From Strongylocentrotus purpuratus (lineage: Eukaryota > Echinodermata > Echinoidea > Camarodonta > Strongylocentrotidae): DNA of 64,000 nt. The notes under the pieces are model-generated. The model did not search any database, was not told the DNA's origin, and worked only from the letters and a program-made list of their open reading frames with translations. Location of the stretch: positions 25,560,423-25,624,422 of the forward strand of contig NW_022145597.1 in NCBI RefSeq assembly GCF_000002235.5, in the 5' to 3' direction. Both the position numbers and the translations under genes were made by a program. This document shows positions 1 to 16,283 of the stretch, one piece after another; within the stretch, counting starts at the first letter, position 1; each line of letters starts with the position of its first letter.

Positions 1-603
1 ATCTTCTTCTTCTTCTTCTTCTTCTTCTTCTTCTTGTCATCATTATTGTTAAATTTTATCATTATTATTATCAATTTTATGTTATTAAAAAGATTAAAAT
101 GCATTCTCTTTCTTCTTCTTCACTTTCTTTCTTCTAATCGTCATTATTATGTCGACACTGTTTTTATTTTATTAAAAAGAATAAATTGCATTCTCTTTTA
201 AACCTGTCCAGCTCGAGAGATGGCGCTACAGAAGCTAGAAGGTCCTTCTTCTTCTCCTTATTCTCCTCCTCCTCCTCCTCCTCCTCTTCCTCCTCCTCCT
301 TCCCCTCAATCTATTTTTTCTTCTTCTCTTTCTTCTAATTGTCATTATTATTGTTGACATTGTTTTTATTTTATTAAAAAGAATAAATTGCATTCTCTTT
401 TAAACCTGTCCAGCTCGAGAGATGGCGCGGTGCTACAGAAGCAAGAAGGTCATTCTTCTTCTCCTTATTCTCCTCGTCCTCCTCCTCCTCCTCCATCTAC
501 TTCTTCTTCTCTTTCTTCTTATTATCGTCATTATTATTGTTGACGTTGTTGTTTGAAAGTTATCAAAAAGATTAAAATGCATTTCTCTTTTAAACTTGTG
601 CAG
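1..603 (+). repeat. Tandem copies (about 200 bp) of a BCS1L intron/exon junction
   Basis: This intronic stretch consists of imperfect tandem units. Each has a pyrimidine-rich microsatellite (TTC, TCC), a segment reading like GTCATTATTATTGTTGAC, then TTTTAAACCTGT and CAG followed by CTCGAGAGATGGCGC. The same junction is the acceptor of the real exon at 604. The exon-like starts fall at 212, 414 and 604. A more decayed unit without the exon part occupies about 1-110. The first two copies run only about 30 bases into exon-like sequence before a GGTCNTTC microsatellite. They look like slippage or tandem duplication products. Whether they are used as decoy acceptors cannot be told. Confidence 0.8.
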
Positions 604-5430
<4,827 letters not shown>

Positions 5431-5945
5431 TGAAGGCTTTGTCTTGGTTTATCTTCTAGAAAATTATATTACTAGCTTTGGTAACACCCTGAACCACTGA
5501 AGATGCTGTCTTTCAAGAAACGGATCACTGTTGCAACAGTTCAGGGCTTCTTTATCAATGATGGACTTGCTGTCATAGAGGATATGGAAGCACTCTGGCA
5601 AAGGTGATGAACGCTTTGTCTCGGTTTATCTTTTAGAAATTATATTGCCAGAAACCAATGTTTTAGTAACGTCCTGAACCACTGAAGATGCCGTCTTTCG
5701 AGAAACAGATCGCTGTTGCAACAGTTCAGGGCTTCTTTATAGTGTATAAGAATGATGGACTTGCAATTATAGACAATATTGAAACTTTGGCAATAGTGGT
5801 GAAGGCTTAAACCCTGAAGGACCTACTTTGCCAGAAACCGTCCTTCAGTGACTCCATGAACTACACAAGGTGCTAACGGTCAAGGAACTGATCAGTGTTG
5901 ACACAGTGCAGGGTTTCTTCATGTTTTTCAAGAACGATGGATAAT
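5431..5945 (+). pseudogene. Three tandem decayed copies of the BCS1L C-terminal coding segment
   Basis: Directly after the BCS1L stop the C-terminal coding segment recurs about every 180-195 bp. The copies read as VATVQGFFINDGLAVIEDM, VATVQGFFIVYKNDGLAII and VDTVQGFFMFFKNDG, matching VAAVQGFFMLYKNDGLSVI of the real exon. The first copy ends with the same ALWQR and TGA. The intervening sequence (GGTGATGAAGGCTTTGTC, CACTGAAGATG) is repeated too. Each copy keeps an open frame across the recognisable part, with one missing LYK-like segment in the first. They could be young tandem duplicates, alternative terminal exons or 3'UTR repeats; I favour decayed duplicates. Confidence 0.8.
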
Positions 5946-5959
5946 GATGGTTACTTGAA

Positions 5960-6245
5960 CAGTAATGATAATAATAATAATATTATTGGATTCTTATAGC
6001 CCACGTATCGACCTTGCAAGGTCCTCAAGGCACTTCGACATTACCTGGCTATGCTAGGCTGCCGATTTCGACGCTCACAGCATTTAAGGAATTCCTTCCT
6101 ACCGGTACCCATTTAACACCTAGGTGGAGAGTGGCAAGTGTAGATTAATGTCTTGCCAAAGAATATTAGTGTCGCAGCAGGACTCGAACCACGGACCCCG
6201 TGATTCACAGTCCGACGACGTGATTAACACTTCTAAACGTAGTAC
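5960..6245 (-). mobile_element. tRNA-derived SINE, family A, near full length
   Basis: Read on the minus strand it has a tRNA-like head with the B-box GGTTCGAGTCC, then a body (TTTGGCAAGACATTAATCTA, CTTGCCACTCTCCACCTAGG), a segment CGAAATCGGCAGCC, a tail CTTGAGGACCTTGCAAGG, and an (ATT)n end near 5960-5985. Related copies lie at 40808-40965 and 49055-49195. The A-box end near 6240 is degenerate. Similar tRNA-derived SINEs are known in echinoderms; I have not matched it to a named family. Confidence 0.75.
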
Positions 6246-6258
6246 CATGGCATCTTAA

Positions 6259-6752
6259 AGGTAATACAAAGTTTGGGGAAATTTGAAAATTGGGTGGAAA
6301 GTGATTCTTTACAAGTTTGATATATTTAGATGCCCCTGTAGATATATTATAAGCACAAGAAAAATTAGCCCCTAAAACACTTCTCCTTTTGAGAAAATTT
6401 GAATCTGAAAATTTACCGGTGCTCCCATTAAATTTTGATACATTTCAAATAGCGCCTACGGCCGTACAATGGTAGCTGTGACCGTGAAACTCTCTGAATA
6501 TGTAGTTGTGATATATAATTTCCAAACAGGAATAGCTAATTGGTCGATTTTAGTCAAGAAACATTGTTTTATAGCTTAATTGATATCTTGACCTTGAGAG
6601 GGAGCTATAACAGAAAGAGTTTATTATTTACAATTTCATAACTTTAGATTTGGACCGCAACATCGATCCCTGAATATTGTAGGATCGCATATGCTTCCAA
6701 TATATTCATTTAAACCAAATTCATGACCCCATACCAAAACTTTGTATTACCT
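6259..6752. mobile_element. TTAA-flanked MITE with AGGTAATACAAAGTTT ends
   Basis: Terminal inverted repeats AGGTAATACAAAGTTT and AAACTTTGTATTACCT, flanked by TTAA at 6255-6258 and 6753-6756. The element is 494 bp, AT-rich and without a credible ORF. It lies in the BCS1L/PIGZ intergenic region, next to the SINE. Confidence 0.85.
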
Positions 6753-7478
6753 TTAATAGAAATCATGCAGATACGGTAGCCAAGTAATGCAAATGTAATA
6801 GGGATATTAGTGCTTTGGTAGGGATTTGAAATCCTTACCATGTAGTCTATAATAGCTTCACTCATCCACAAGATTTAGAAACCTCTACATCTCAATACCG
6901 GTAGATCCATGTACCTTGAAACCAGAAATTGGTCTCTGATGTCACAAGATTTGATTTATATTGAAAATCAAGCTAGTCGTCCCAACACATGGCCAGAACT
7001 TGGTTTCTCTTCTGTGCAAATGCAAATTGTGCATTTTCTTTAAATGGTACTTCCAGTAAGTTTTTGTTGGGCTTGACAAATAAGCAATTGCATGATAAAC
7101 AATTGAGATTTTCTTGTTGTGCCATGCAGAGCTCAAGGTTGGCTTTCCTTTACCGTTGCAGTCAAGTAGTAGATCTTAACCAGGGTTTGTGACCTAATAG
7201 GACAAATACCCCACCCCCAGCTTGGAGCCACACTGCAGCCCCCTTCCCCCAGCCCCAAACCCCCCGTTGTATGCTTATTCATGTATTACCATGGACAATC
7301 GTGATACCAAATATGAAATGTGATTTTAAAGTATTATATACTTCAAATTTATGATAGATTTATGAATAAAAGAAGTCAGAACACAAATGATTTAAATTAT
7401 ATTTTTTGTCTTTATTAAAAAAAGAAGAAGATTGTACTGTAATAAATCCATGATTATCATACAAAAACATTGCTCTTA

Positions 7479-7671
7479 GGCCTCGTTCAGATATGGTGTC
7501 AGCAAACCATGGTGGTTTAATTGCAATACGCTTCATATTTCTCTAACTTGTAACACAGAGCTCACGGAATACGCACAGGACCTTTGTTGCGTGTAGTTCC
7601 TCTTCATTTACACGTTCAAAAAACGTGACAGCTTTTTTGCGGCGGTTTACCGTGCCATATCTGAACAAGCC
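7479..7671. mobile_element. Small inverted-repeat element with GTTCAGATATGG ends
   Basis: Left end AGGCCTCGTTCAGATATGG and right end CCATATCTGAACAAGCCT form imperfect terminal inverted repeats around about 190 bp. The flanks give TTA on the left and TTT on the right, so a 3-bp duplication is possible but not exact. It holds no coding sequence. Confidence 0.65.
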
Positions 7672-7686
7672 TTTTCAGTATAACAC

Positions 7687-7768
7687 ATGTCTACCGAGAG
7701 CCAGAAGGGCACTGAACCATTTACTCTTCATTTAAAGCATGAATTAATGCCTTCCTGGCTGTAAACAG
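7687..7768. repeat. Short hairpin repeat, copy 2
   Basis: GTCTACCGAGAGCCAGAAGG opens the left arm and AATGCCTTCCTGGCTGTAAA lies in the right arm. It is the same family as 1668-1738. Confidence 0.65.
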
Positions 7769-9318
7769 GAACATTTTCAAATGCATAAGTATCCCCTCCA
7801 CCTTGTTTCCAATACATGAACATACCAAACAAACCACTGTATATTAAGACATTTAAGTAGACGGCTCAAAAATCTTGATAAAATATAAATTCGCACACAC
7901 ACAGACACACGCCAAAAAAAGGGAGTTTTTCATTATCAATTGGCATGCAAAAGTCGTATATTTTCCAGTAACATGCACACAAATTGAAATTATAATCAAT
8001 TTTTTTTTAAACGGAAATTCACTGTACCCCTTATTCTCCCAAGCCAATTTCTATTTTTACTTTAGCCGAATTCCTGTCAACTCTGGACTAAATACTAAAC
8101 TTACACCCAAATACAATCTTTACTTTAACTTTATAAGTTTTAACAAAGTAAAGTCTGAAGCAAAGTAGCAAACCACCTAAAATGGCATGCTCATGATTAC
8201 AATTTAATACAAAATATTTCATTCCAGCCGTAGTACTTCACAAAAAGATATTACACATTTTATGGCTTTTATCAAAGTAGGTTAGGTGAAAATTAGGCAG
8301 GTTCCGCAGCAGCACCACTCACTCTAGTCTGGCTTTAAATATGCTGATATTTTTTAAATTTTGTACATGTTTTACATTTAGCAATAGAACATGAAATGTA
8401 TAGCAACTTATTCCTGAAAATTAATGATTAGTACTGGATGTAAATTTATAGATTCAATACCAATGTCATTCTAAAATGGTTCAAATGTTCAAAACTTGAT
8501 TGGTGAATGCAACGTAACTAACATTTTACTGAATTAAAATTTTTAGACATACTGCATAAGTTTTGCAACATACTGAAAAAAATATCACAACAAATATCAC
8601 AACAAGTATACGCAACAAGTATACACCCCCAAGAAAGATTACTGAGTCAGAGTCTTTTCCAGGACTCCTCAACCCTCTCTCTCTCTCTCTCACATGGTGC
8701 ACCCGCAAGCCTACTGTATACATAGACTTTGTTGCACATACATGTACATGTAAGTAATTGTGAATGTGCACAATAATAACAAACATATTTGGCACCAAAA
8801 CTTCAGATTTGATTAGAACTTGATTATCTAGCATCATACACATGCATGCAAGTACTGTTATACTTGAGGTACGTGAACAAATATTTCAGTAGGGCAGTAG
8901 GCGGATTATATGAATATTTTATATTCATCCCGATATCTTTACAAAAATGGGCAAGTTAAAGTCTTTCAGACCTATTCAATATTTCCCCATGACAACTAAT
9001 ATATAAAAAGATGCTATGTTTGAATAATATTCATTCACTATTCATATATAATGGCTAAGGTTGAAGGACACATGATCTGGCGAGTAGTGACTGACAATTG
9101 CTCCACCGTCCATATCCCACACTTACAGAATTCCCAACTCAACGCTGGATAAAACGCGATACCTAGAACCTCTAACCCTAACTTAAAATCCACTTTCACA
9201 AAATGAAGCTTAGAATAATTGTTGTTGGAGCATATCTCTGAGTGCCCCAAGAGATAAATTACAAATACCGGTAGAGACTTTTTACCTGTCACTCCTCAAA
9301 GATGCAGCTTGTTATTAA
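7769..9318. other. Intergenic DNA between BCS1L and PIGZ, nothing gene-like
   Basis: AT-rich sequence with a short CT run near 8680-8692 and scattered ACATGTACATG palindromes. Open frames here are short and show no recognisable domain. The 3' ends of BCS1L and of the convergent PIGZ gene fall somewhere in the 5.1 kb between them. An AATAAA at about 7363 is one possible plus-strand poly(A) signal, but it is far from the stop codon. Confidence 0.5.
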
Positions 9319-9684
9319 AGGTAAAGACCAGTTATGGTCATGCAATTGCATTGTGAAAGAAACGCTGTGGAATCGATCAGAAAAGGTTGATCATCTAGCA
9401 TCTAGTATCTGCAAGGTTCTGGAATCATCAAAATGATAAGAAATTTGGCCCATTCTTCGTAAAAATACAAGCACTATACACAGAAAGATGTATATGGGAC
9501 TACCCTATATCTCTCACAGACCATGAGAGAAACAAATTTACCAATTATATGAATTAGTAGGCGGTTTCCTGGCAAATTTTTTATCACCATGTATTAGTCA
9601 AAACATATTCTTTCACATGATTGGTAATGAGAGCTTCCATTTCATTTTTTGAAATTGGGGCGTTTCCAATACTGGTCTTTACCT
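9319..9684 (-). mobile_element. TTAA-flanked MITE, family 1 (366 bp), copy A
   Basis: Ends AGGTAAAGACCAGT and ACTGGTCTTTACCT, with TTAA at 9315-9318 and 9685-9688. The interior is shared, in inverse orientation, with copies at 50706-51071 and 63428-63794. All are 366-367 bp. No ORF. Confidence 0.9.
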
Positions 9685-10570
9685 TTAAAGAATGAACCTT
9701 TGCTGATTATGTTCTCATTTACCCCTCTAACTTTTAGACACAATGTGCTTAGCACAATAACGATACAAATATACCCTGGAAATAAATCTATTAACTTTCT
9801 GGTATTACTATATACTTCATTTATCAAGTCAAGGTGGTCCACAATTCATTTCTTCAAGACATAGATGTTGTAATCACCCAATCATATCCATTTGAAGGAG
9901 TACTTGCTGAAAAACTTAAATAACATGGCTATAAATTGCATTTTTGAAGTGCAGACCTAGTCAAGTAAGTGTTACCGACGAGACCTGACAAAAGTGTTTT
10001 GAAACTGTTGTAACTCTAATCTTGTGGGTTTACAATTGTAACGGGAGTAGTTAACATGCATTTCAATGGGATTTTCACAAACTTAGACTTATGACAGTCT
10101 TGAAAAACTGGCCCATGGGGTATAAAAGACCAGGAGGATAATCTTTTATTAAATTCATGTAGTATTACCGGTAGGTCCTTGGGCCAAAACCCAAGACATT
10201 GACTGGTCTCAAGACATCACTGTCAGATTTCAGTAAAAACATGAAAGACAAACGGTTCCTTTGGGTAATAGTTTTATACAGTACTTGAGAATATTTAGAA
10301 TCACAATTGCAGTACATAAATGAGCATGCATATTTGTGGATAAATGGAAGAATGAGTATGTAATCAATACAAGTCTCTGCAGCTCATAGAACATTATTGT
10401 ATAATGTCCTGAAAAAAAATGAAAAGACATAACATATGTTTTTGTTATTATTAATCAATTTTCTTACCCATATCATCTGCAATCTATAAAACCAAGATTC
10501 CCAAAATAATCAGCTTTCTACATGCAATTATCACAGAAAAACCTCAATAGTATTAGTAAGCAAGTGTCAT
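9685..10570. other. Intergenic DNA, includes the expected PIGZ 3' end
   Basis: AT-rich, without repeats or coding sequence that I can recognise. On the minus strand an AATAAA-like signal lies near 10140 (TTTATTAAA on the plus strand), so PIGZ transcripts may end about 400 bases after the stop codon. This is inference. Confidence 0.35.
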
Positions 10571-12944
10571 TTACTGATTTTTATTGGTTCCTTTAGATTT
10601 CTGTTTTTGAATATCATCATACTTCTCTATATCTTCCGATCCAACATGACGCACAAGTTTTACCTTGTACATATTCAAAGAGAAGAGTGCTGGAATACGA
10701 TCTTGAATACCCATGCGGAAATAACTACGGTCCTTCTCCGCACTGCATACATAGTCGGGGAATAGGTACGGTGGTTCATTTAGACTAACGTGGGGAGTGA
10801 ACCTCTTCACGAATTTGTAGGTGAACTTGACGTTGATTCGGCAGAAGAGGGCATCTATGGACGCTGGGGCTATGACGTAGATCTCTTTCTTGTACGACGA
10901 AGCCTCTGGAGATGACTTGTCGTCTCTGAGGAGGGAGCCGATCGTCTGGTGCATATCAAAGCGGTCCATCTCGCCAAGATCGTGGATGAGGAACTGGTTT
11001 TGGTGTTTCGATGATGTACCTTGGGGTGGCAAGGCTAAGAGGTATTGGGGTGGGGTGGGGGTGTGGTAGAAGACATAGTGGTAGAAGGTGGGTTTACCAA
11101 CGACGGGTGCTGTCACTGTGGCTTTGATGTCTCCAAGGGCCGGGATGACCCCACCCTGCAGCACAGCTCCAAATACCAATCCAAACAATACATTCCAGAC
11201 AATCCAAGGTGCGTTAGGCATACCTGTGGCAGGGTAGATCACATACTCTGCATAGAGGAGCACCAGAGGTATGATGAGGGGAAGCAGAAGCTTCGGATCT
11301 TGGTCAGGTAAGAGAGAGAAGACAAGAAGTGGGGTGGTGAAAACTAGGGCAAAGAAGGCACGGCTTGTCGATGTCGAAAATGTCTTTCCGCTCTGGGGCT
11401 CTGCTCCCTTGTACACCATGAAGATCTCCGATATGAAGCTGATGACAAGAGGAAAGAAAAGCAATGGAAGGTTGAATAGGAGATGGGTGGTTTTTGGTCT
11501 GATTTCCAGAGGGGCGTCCAGAAAGTTATACCGCAGGAAATTGAGGGGCGCAACTGTCAAGTTCTGCACCAACCCGGAGTTAAGGTTCTCGAGCAACAGC
11601 TGAGGGTTGAGGAGGATCTCCGCATCAAGGGTTCCATAGAATGTGGAATCCAGGACAAGTAAAAAGGTACCCATTGTGACGATACCAGGCAGCAAGGATG
11701 CCAGGTTGTACAGGACTGTTCTGAGGGCTCCGGAACCGAGCTGGGAGGCCGATCCTGTAAGCCAGAAAGCCATGGGGATGAGGTAATAGATGAAAAAGGA
11801 TGGATGGTTAAAGACACCCTCCAAGACAAAGACTCCCAACCAAAAACCATGGTTCGGATCGCTCACCACCTTACTCTTCTTCTTCTGTTTCCCATCCTTG
11901 GATGGTGTCTTCGGAGCCAGCTGACTCTTACGAGAATCCACCACCAGGAGGAGTAAGAGAGCAAAAGTGCAAGTGCTGATGACGTGGGTCATGTTTCGGG
12001 TCATGAACACCAGGGTCGCGAACGAGCTGGCGAAGATGACCATACAAGCACCTGCATCTTGGCCCAAGATGGTTGCTATGTTATACACGCAGGAATCGCA
12101 GAGCAGAGACACAGCTGTGATCATCAAACGTGGTGCGATGAGGAGAGTTCGTTCGTTGACGGCAACGAGTCCCAGTTCAGCCAGTTTCCTGAGGAGGTGG
12201 AAGCCAGCGCCAGCCGTGATGTATGGGAAGAAGATGGTGGTCTGGGGTTTGGGCGTGTCGTAGCCCGCAGCAGCAGTGCTTGGGAATCCAAATATACGAG
12301 CTGAAAGAGCAAACATATCAACAGCAACCAGTTAATACAAGAGTCCACATTGTTTTCATGAGGGGTCCCAATTGAGAATTTTGAGTCTGTATGCATGAGC
12401 CCCTTCTTACCATTTTTTTTAGGGGAAGGGGGGTTCAAACTTTCAGCACAGACTTTGGGGCTACCATATATACTGGGCACCTGTAGGTGGAAAGCCCCGA
12501 TTTACTACTTAAATTCCATAAAGTTTGTACAACCTTGATTGTTGTAAGAAAATGTATCGTAAAAGATCTTGTATTAATTTTTAAAAGTAATTACACTAAC
12601 CTGTATTTCAAAAGTAAATGGTCATATAAAGTTGTCTTAAAGTAAAAGATAAAGTGATATGAAAAAATACTGAATCTTTTAATGTTTTAACTTCTTTTCC
12701 TAAATGATTCACTGAAAGTCAGTAAGTCATGTTGAAAAGTCAAGTAATAACATTCATATTGCCACATCCTTTTGATAAGAGAAAGAGTTAATTAAAATGT
12801 GGATATATTCATTTCAGACTCACAGGCAAGCTTGTCTGTTCCCTCAAAGAATTCAGCCGGATCCACATAACTTGTTTGAGGCCATATACACCAGATGAAG
12901 CGGAGCACCACCAGACCAAACCAAAGTTTGTAGACGTTACCCAT
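10571..12944 (-). CDS. PIGZ: PIGZ-like GPI mannosyltransferase 4 family protein
   Basis: ER-membrane GT-C mannosyltransferase family (GT22) whose members add the fourth mannose to the GPI glycan. There are two exons, 12944-12824 and 12300-10571, with a strong GTGAGT donor and a TTTCAG acceptor, giving 616 aa. Family likeness shows in LRFIWCIWPQTSYV at the N-terminus, LLPGIV, PLNFLRYNFLDAP, LLLPLIIPLVLLY and LFGLVFGAVLQGGVIPAL, with many hydrophobic segments. The start is the first ATG of exon 1, placed as in human PIGZ. Three motifs are unusual: the usual HPDE reads DPAE, HQEARF reads DQDPKL, and FFNRPTF reads FNHPSFF. It may be a divergent paralogue with changed or lost activity. It is convergent with BCS1L. 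Confidence 0.85.
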
Positions 12945-13202
12945 TGTGAATTGTACGTCCTAAACCTAGGAGTAAGACAGAGTAAAGATGTGATGATAAA
13001 TGCAATATGACAAAGTGAAGAAAATAATTGTATCTCTTTGTAGAGTTGCTGTTTGGTCTAGACCCATTTGATGATGATTACTATTAATGATCAAATGATT
13101 ATTAGACCATATGGGAATAGACCAATTGGGTAGTATATGAATTGATTGTTGACCAAATGGCAATAAACCGATCTGACCAAAGGAGAAACATTTCAAGAAT
13201 AA

Positions 13203-13777
13203 CATGTAGTTTTTTAGCTTCTACCAACCTTAAATTTGTTATGCAAGCTTTCATCCACTCCTGTGGACTTTCTCAAGCTAAGTGATCAGTCCGAGTCACA
13301 CGTTTGCTTCGCTGCACTGCCTTGTGTCCTGTGATCACTGGACCAAAGATCGGTGACGATAGGTACCCAGAGACCCTGTTCAGTGATGGCTTAATTCTCT
13401 TAATCCATAAGGACTCTTTCACCTTTCTTGCCCAGACGTTACTTTCAAAGTCTATTATGAGGGCATCCTCCCATCCGATTTTATGTCCTGTGTTGAGGGC
13501 GTGTTCAGCTAATGCACTACCCCCAGGTTTTATGGTCTTCCCAAGATTCATAAAAACAACGTGCCACTACGACCCATTGTCTCCTCCATTAACTCTGTCT
13601 AATATGATCTTGCCAAATATATAACAGTGCAGCGAAGCAAACGTGTGACTCAGACTGATCACTTAGCTTGAGAAAGTCCACAGGAGTGGATGAAAGCTTG
13701 CATAACAAATTTAAGGTTGGTAGAAGCTAAAAAACTACATGTTATCATTATCCCCAACTGATGAAAGTTTTCTGTAT
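13203..13777 (-). mobile_element. Short Penelope-like retroelement fragment with inverted ends
   Basis: A 14-bp target duplication CATTTCAAGAATAA lies at 13189-13202 and 13778-13791. Inside, two inverted arms of about 121 bp (13199-13319 and 13625-13746, apparently one mismatch) surround a coding remnant on the minus strand at about 13273-13551. Its peptide (ALAEHALNTGHKIGWEDAL, VKESLWIKRIKPSLNR) resembles the end of the GIY-YIG endonuclease region of Penelope-like elements, where AEH-GH-I-W and EA-I-R-PSLNR are typical. The reverse transcriptase is absent. The nearly identical arms and clean duplication suggest a fairly recent insertion. Confidence 0.75.
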
Positions 13778-13946
13778 CATTTCAAGAATAAGACGTTACC
13801 AAAACTGTAAGAGAAAGGTTTTGAAAAATCTTTGTACATCGATCATCACATGTAGGCCTACAACCTTACAAGCTTACTTGGAATATAATTACAGATCTAG
13901 ATTCTAGTATGAATGATAAAAGAGAGAGAGAGAGAGGGGTTGGGGG

Positions 13947-14547
13947 TAGACCGAATTTTTCCGTCTCTTTCGTTCGTTAGCCTCTGATTTGGGTAGGGTC
14001 GGCTCTCTCTTTAGAGACAGAACAGCCCTATACGCTTTAGTGTTCACGCTTTGTGTAAAGAAACGTTACACCAAACTTGGCAAAACTACCGGCCAAATTC
14101 CATATTTCACAGGATGCATATCTGGTGCATCTTATTTTGGAAATTAGGTAAAGGTTTAACTACTTCGGTTCCACTTACCAACTTGATTGAAATAATCCGT
14201 TTAATGGTCCGAAATTATGGGTCAAAATCGACATCCATGATAAAAATCTTGCAGCGATAGTTTAAACTCTCGCTGCGCATGACGTCATCTAAATCTTATT
14301 CCTTCTAGTCTACGCCGAAGGCAAAATGATTGTGAAGGAAAAAATGTGCGCGAGCTATGAGTTCGTAATGGCATCCTGTGAAATATGGAATTTGGTCGGT
14401 AGTTTTGCCAAGTTTGGTGTAACGTTTCTTTACACAAACGCGTGAACACTAAAGCGTAAAGATCTAGGGCTGTTCTGTCTCTAAAGAGAGAGCCGACCTT
14501 ACCCAAATCGGAGGCTAACGAACGAAAGAGACAGAAAAATTTGGTCT
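13947..14547. mobile_element. Foldback element with about 170-bp inverted arms
   Basis: The left arm (13947-14117) and right arm (14371-14547) are inverted copies sharing AGAGACAGAACAGCCCTA, GTGTAAAGAAACGTTACACC and GCATCCTGTGAAATATGG. The 250-bp centre contains a smaller hairpin GCAGCGA...TCGCTGC and a CGCATGACGTCATC stretch. No transposase or clear target duplication was seen. It belongs to an unassigned foldback class and lies directly right of the Penelope-like fragment. Confidence 0.8.
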
Positions 14548-14775
14548 AAGGTGGGGGAAGAGAGGGAGAGAGCTAACTTTAGAGAGATAAGAGAGGCCGG
14601 CTAGAGGGAGGGAGAAATTTCTAAATTTAATTTGCCACAACTTGTGCCTGTGCTGTGGGATTTAATTGCTGCTGCTGCTGTTTTTTAAACCATTGGCATT
14701 AGGCCTAGATATTGGCATTAATGATAACAAATTTTAAAAATGAATAGAAAATGATTAGCATCAGAAAAGGACGAT

Positions 14776-14878
14776 AGGCCTTGGCTTATAGGCTTGGCTT
14801 ATAAACTTGGCTTATAAACTTGGCTTATAAACTTGGCTTATAGGCTTAGGCCACGCCCCTCCCCCCCCCCCCCCCCCC
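14776..14878 (+). repeat. Short tandem repeat (CTTGGCTTATAAA) followed by a C run
   Basis: Four to five copies of CTTGGCTTATAAA/GG, about 14 bp each, are followed by GCCACGCCCCT and 18 consecutive C residues (14861-14878). Confidence 0.8.
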
Positions 14879-15359
14879 TCCCCATAACAAAAATAAATGC
14901 AGCTTGATTGACGAGACACATAACACAAAAACATACACTAGGGGCTACATTATAAAAACACGGGCGTAAACAAAGCTTGTTTTATCATTTGTACTACTAC
15001 TGACGTTTTTACGAAGTCACCGTTTGCAAAATAAAAAATACTAACTCCATAAAATACTGCGTAGATTAGTATTGAAAACAGAGCAAGAAAATGTATAACT
15101 TAATTACCCGTGAAACTTGAGCAAATTTGAAAACGTGTCTTCTGACCCGATCGCGATCCCAGGTACTTTACAACAAGGTCCGTCTGGCCTGGTAGTATAG
15201 TGAGTGATAACGGTGTTCGGTGTTGGTGTTGGTGTTGAGAGCGCGCAAAGGCTGCTGAACCGAGCTCCAACACCGACGGTCAGTTTAGAAGGACGATACC
15301 GATCACGTAATCGATAGCTCAACACCAGCGGCCTCAACACCGAGTGGCTGGTGACTTCC

Positions 15360-16236
15360 TACTACAGGCGAAAGCGTCTTGCGATAAAAGCATAATCCAT
15401 TCTGAAATTTCAATAAATTACGTCATATCGCATGTTAAATGTAAAATCATTTTAAAAAATCAAAAGAAAAAATATCGTTATTCAGTGATTTACCTATAAG
15501 TTTAATCATTCAATATTATCTTGACTGTAAAATGGATTTTGCGATCGGTATGTGATGAGTAGCCGTAAGCGAACAGGACCCGTATTGCCGTAATACTACG
15601 GTATGGCTTTGTTTATAAACATGCATGCTCAAACTACTAAATCGTGAGCACGTTCATGCATCTTTTGGACATTTTTAGTGTGTTCATGATTAGAAAAATG
15701 TGCAGTCGTGGTTCAACTATACAATAAATTTATTTACAGGGGAAGAAATGCCTAGGTCAGGAAGTCTCCGATAATCTTCCTAGATCTAGTCCTACAGCCA
15801 TTTTGTCAATCAATCAATTACATTTATTACAGGTAGCGTGTAGGCCTGGAGTCTAGGCCTAATTAATGCATATTTATTATTTAAAAAATAAGAAGAATAT
15901 CAAATTTACATTAACAACAAAATTACATAGTCTAGATCTAGTCTACATTCAGTAATTAGTGAAATGATAGAAATAGTTTTATTTATTTTAACAGATCAGG
16001 GGTATAAAATGATTTGTCACAAATTGCTCTCAATTCTTGGCAAAAAGTTTTGTAGAAAAAGATGTTGGGGCATGGATGACAGTTGAGGAAGTTTACATGC
16101 AAAATCTTTTATGTTTCTTTTCAGACTTCTGATAGACAAATATTTACGATGGTTAATCTTTAAGGCTAGACTCTAGATATCTACAGTGATATTTTATGCA
16201 AACTTTTCATGAAAGTCAGAGACAAAAGAAAAGGCT

Positions 16237-16283
<47 letters not shown>

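Noticed and set aside
11045-12304. Several 70-110 codon open frames on both strands
   Set aside because: Shadows of the PIGZ coding exon.
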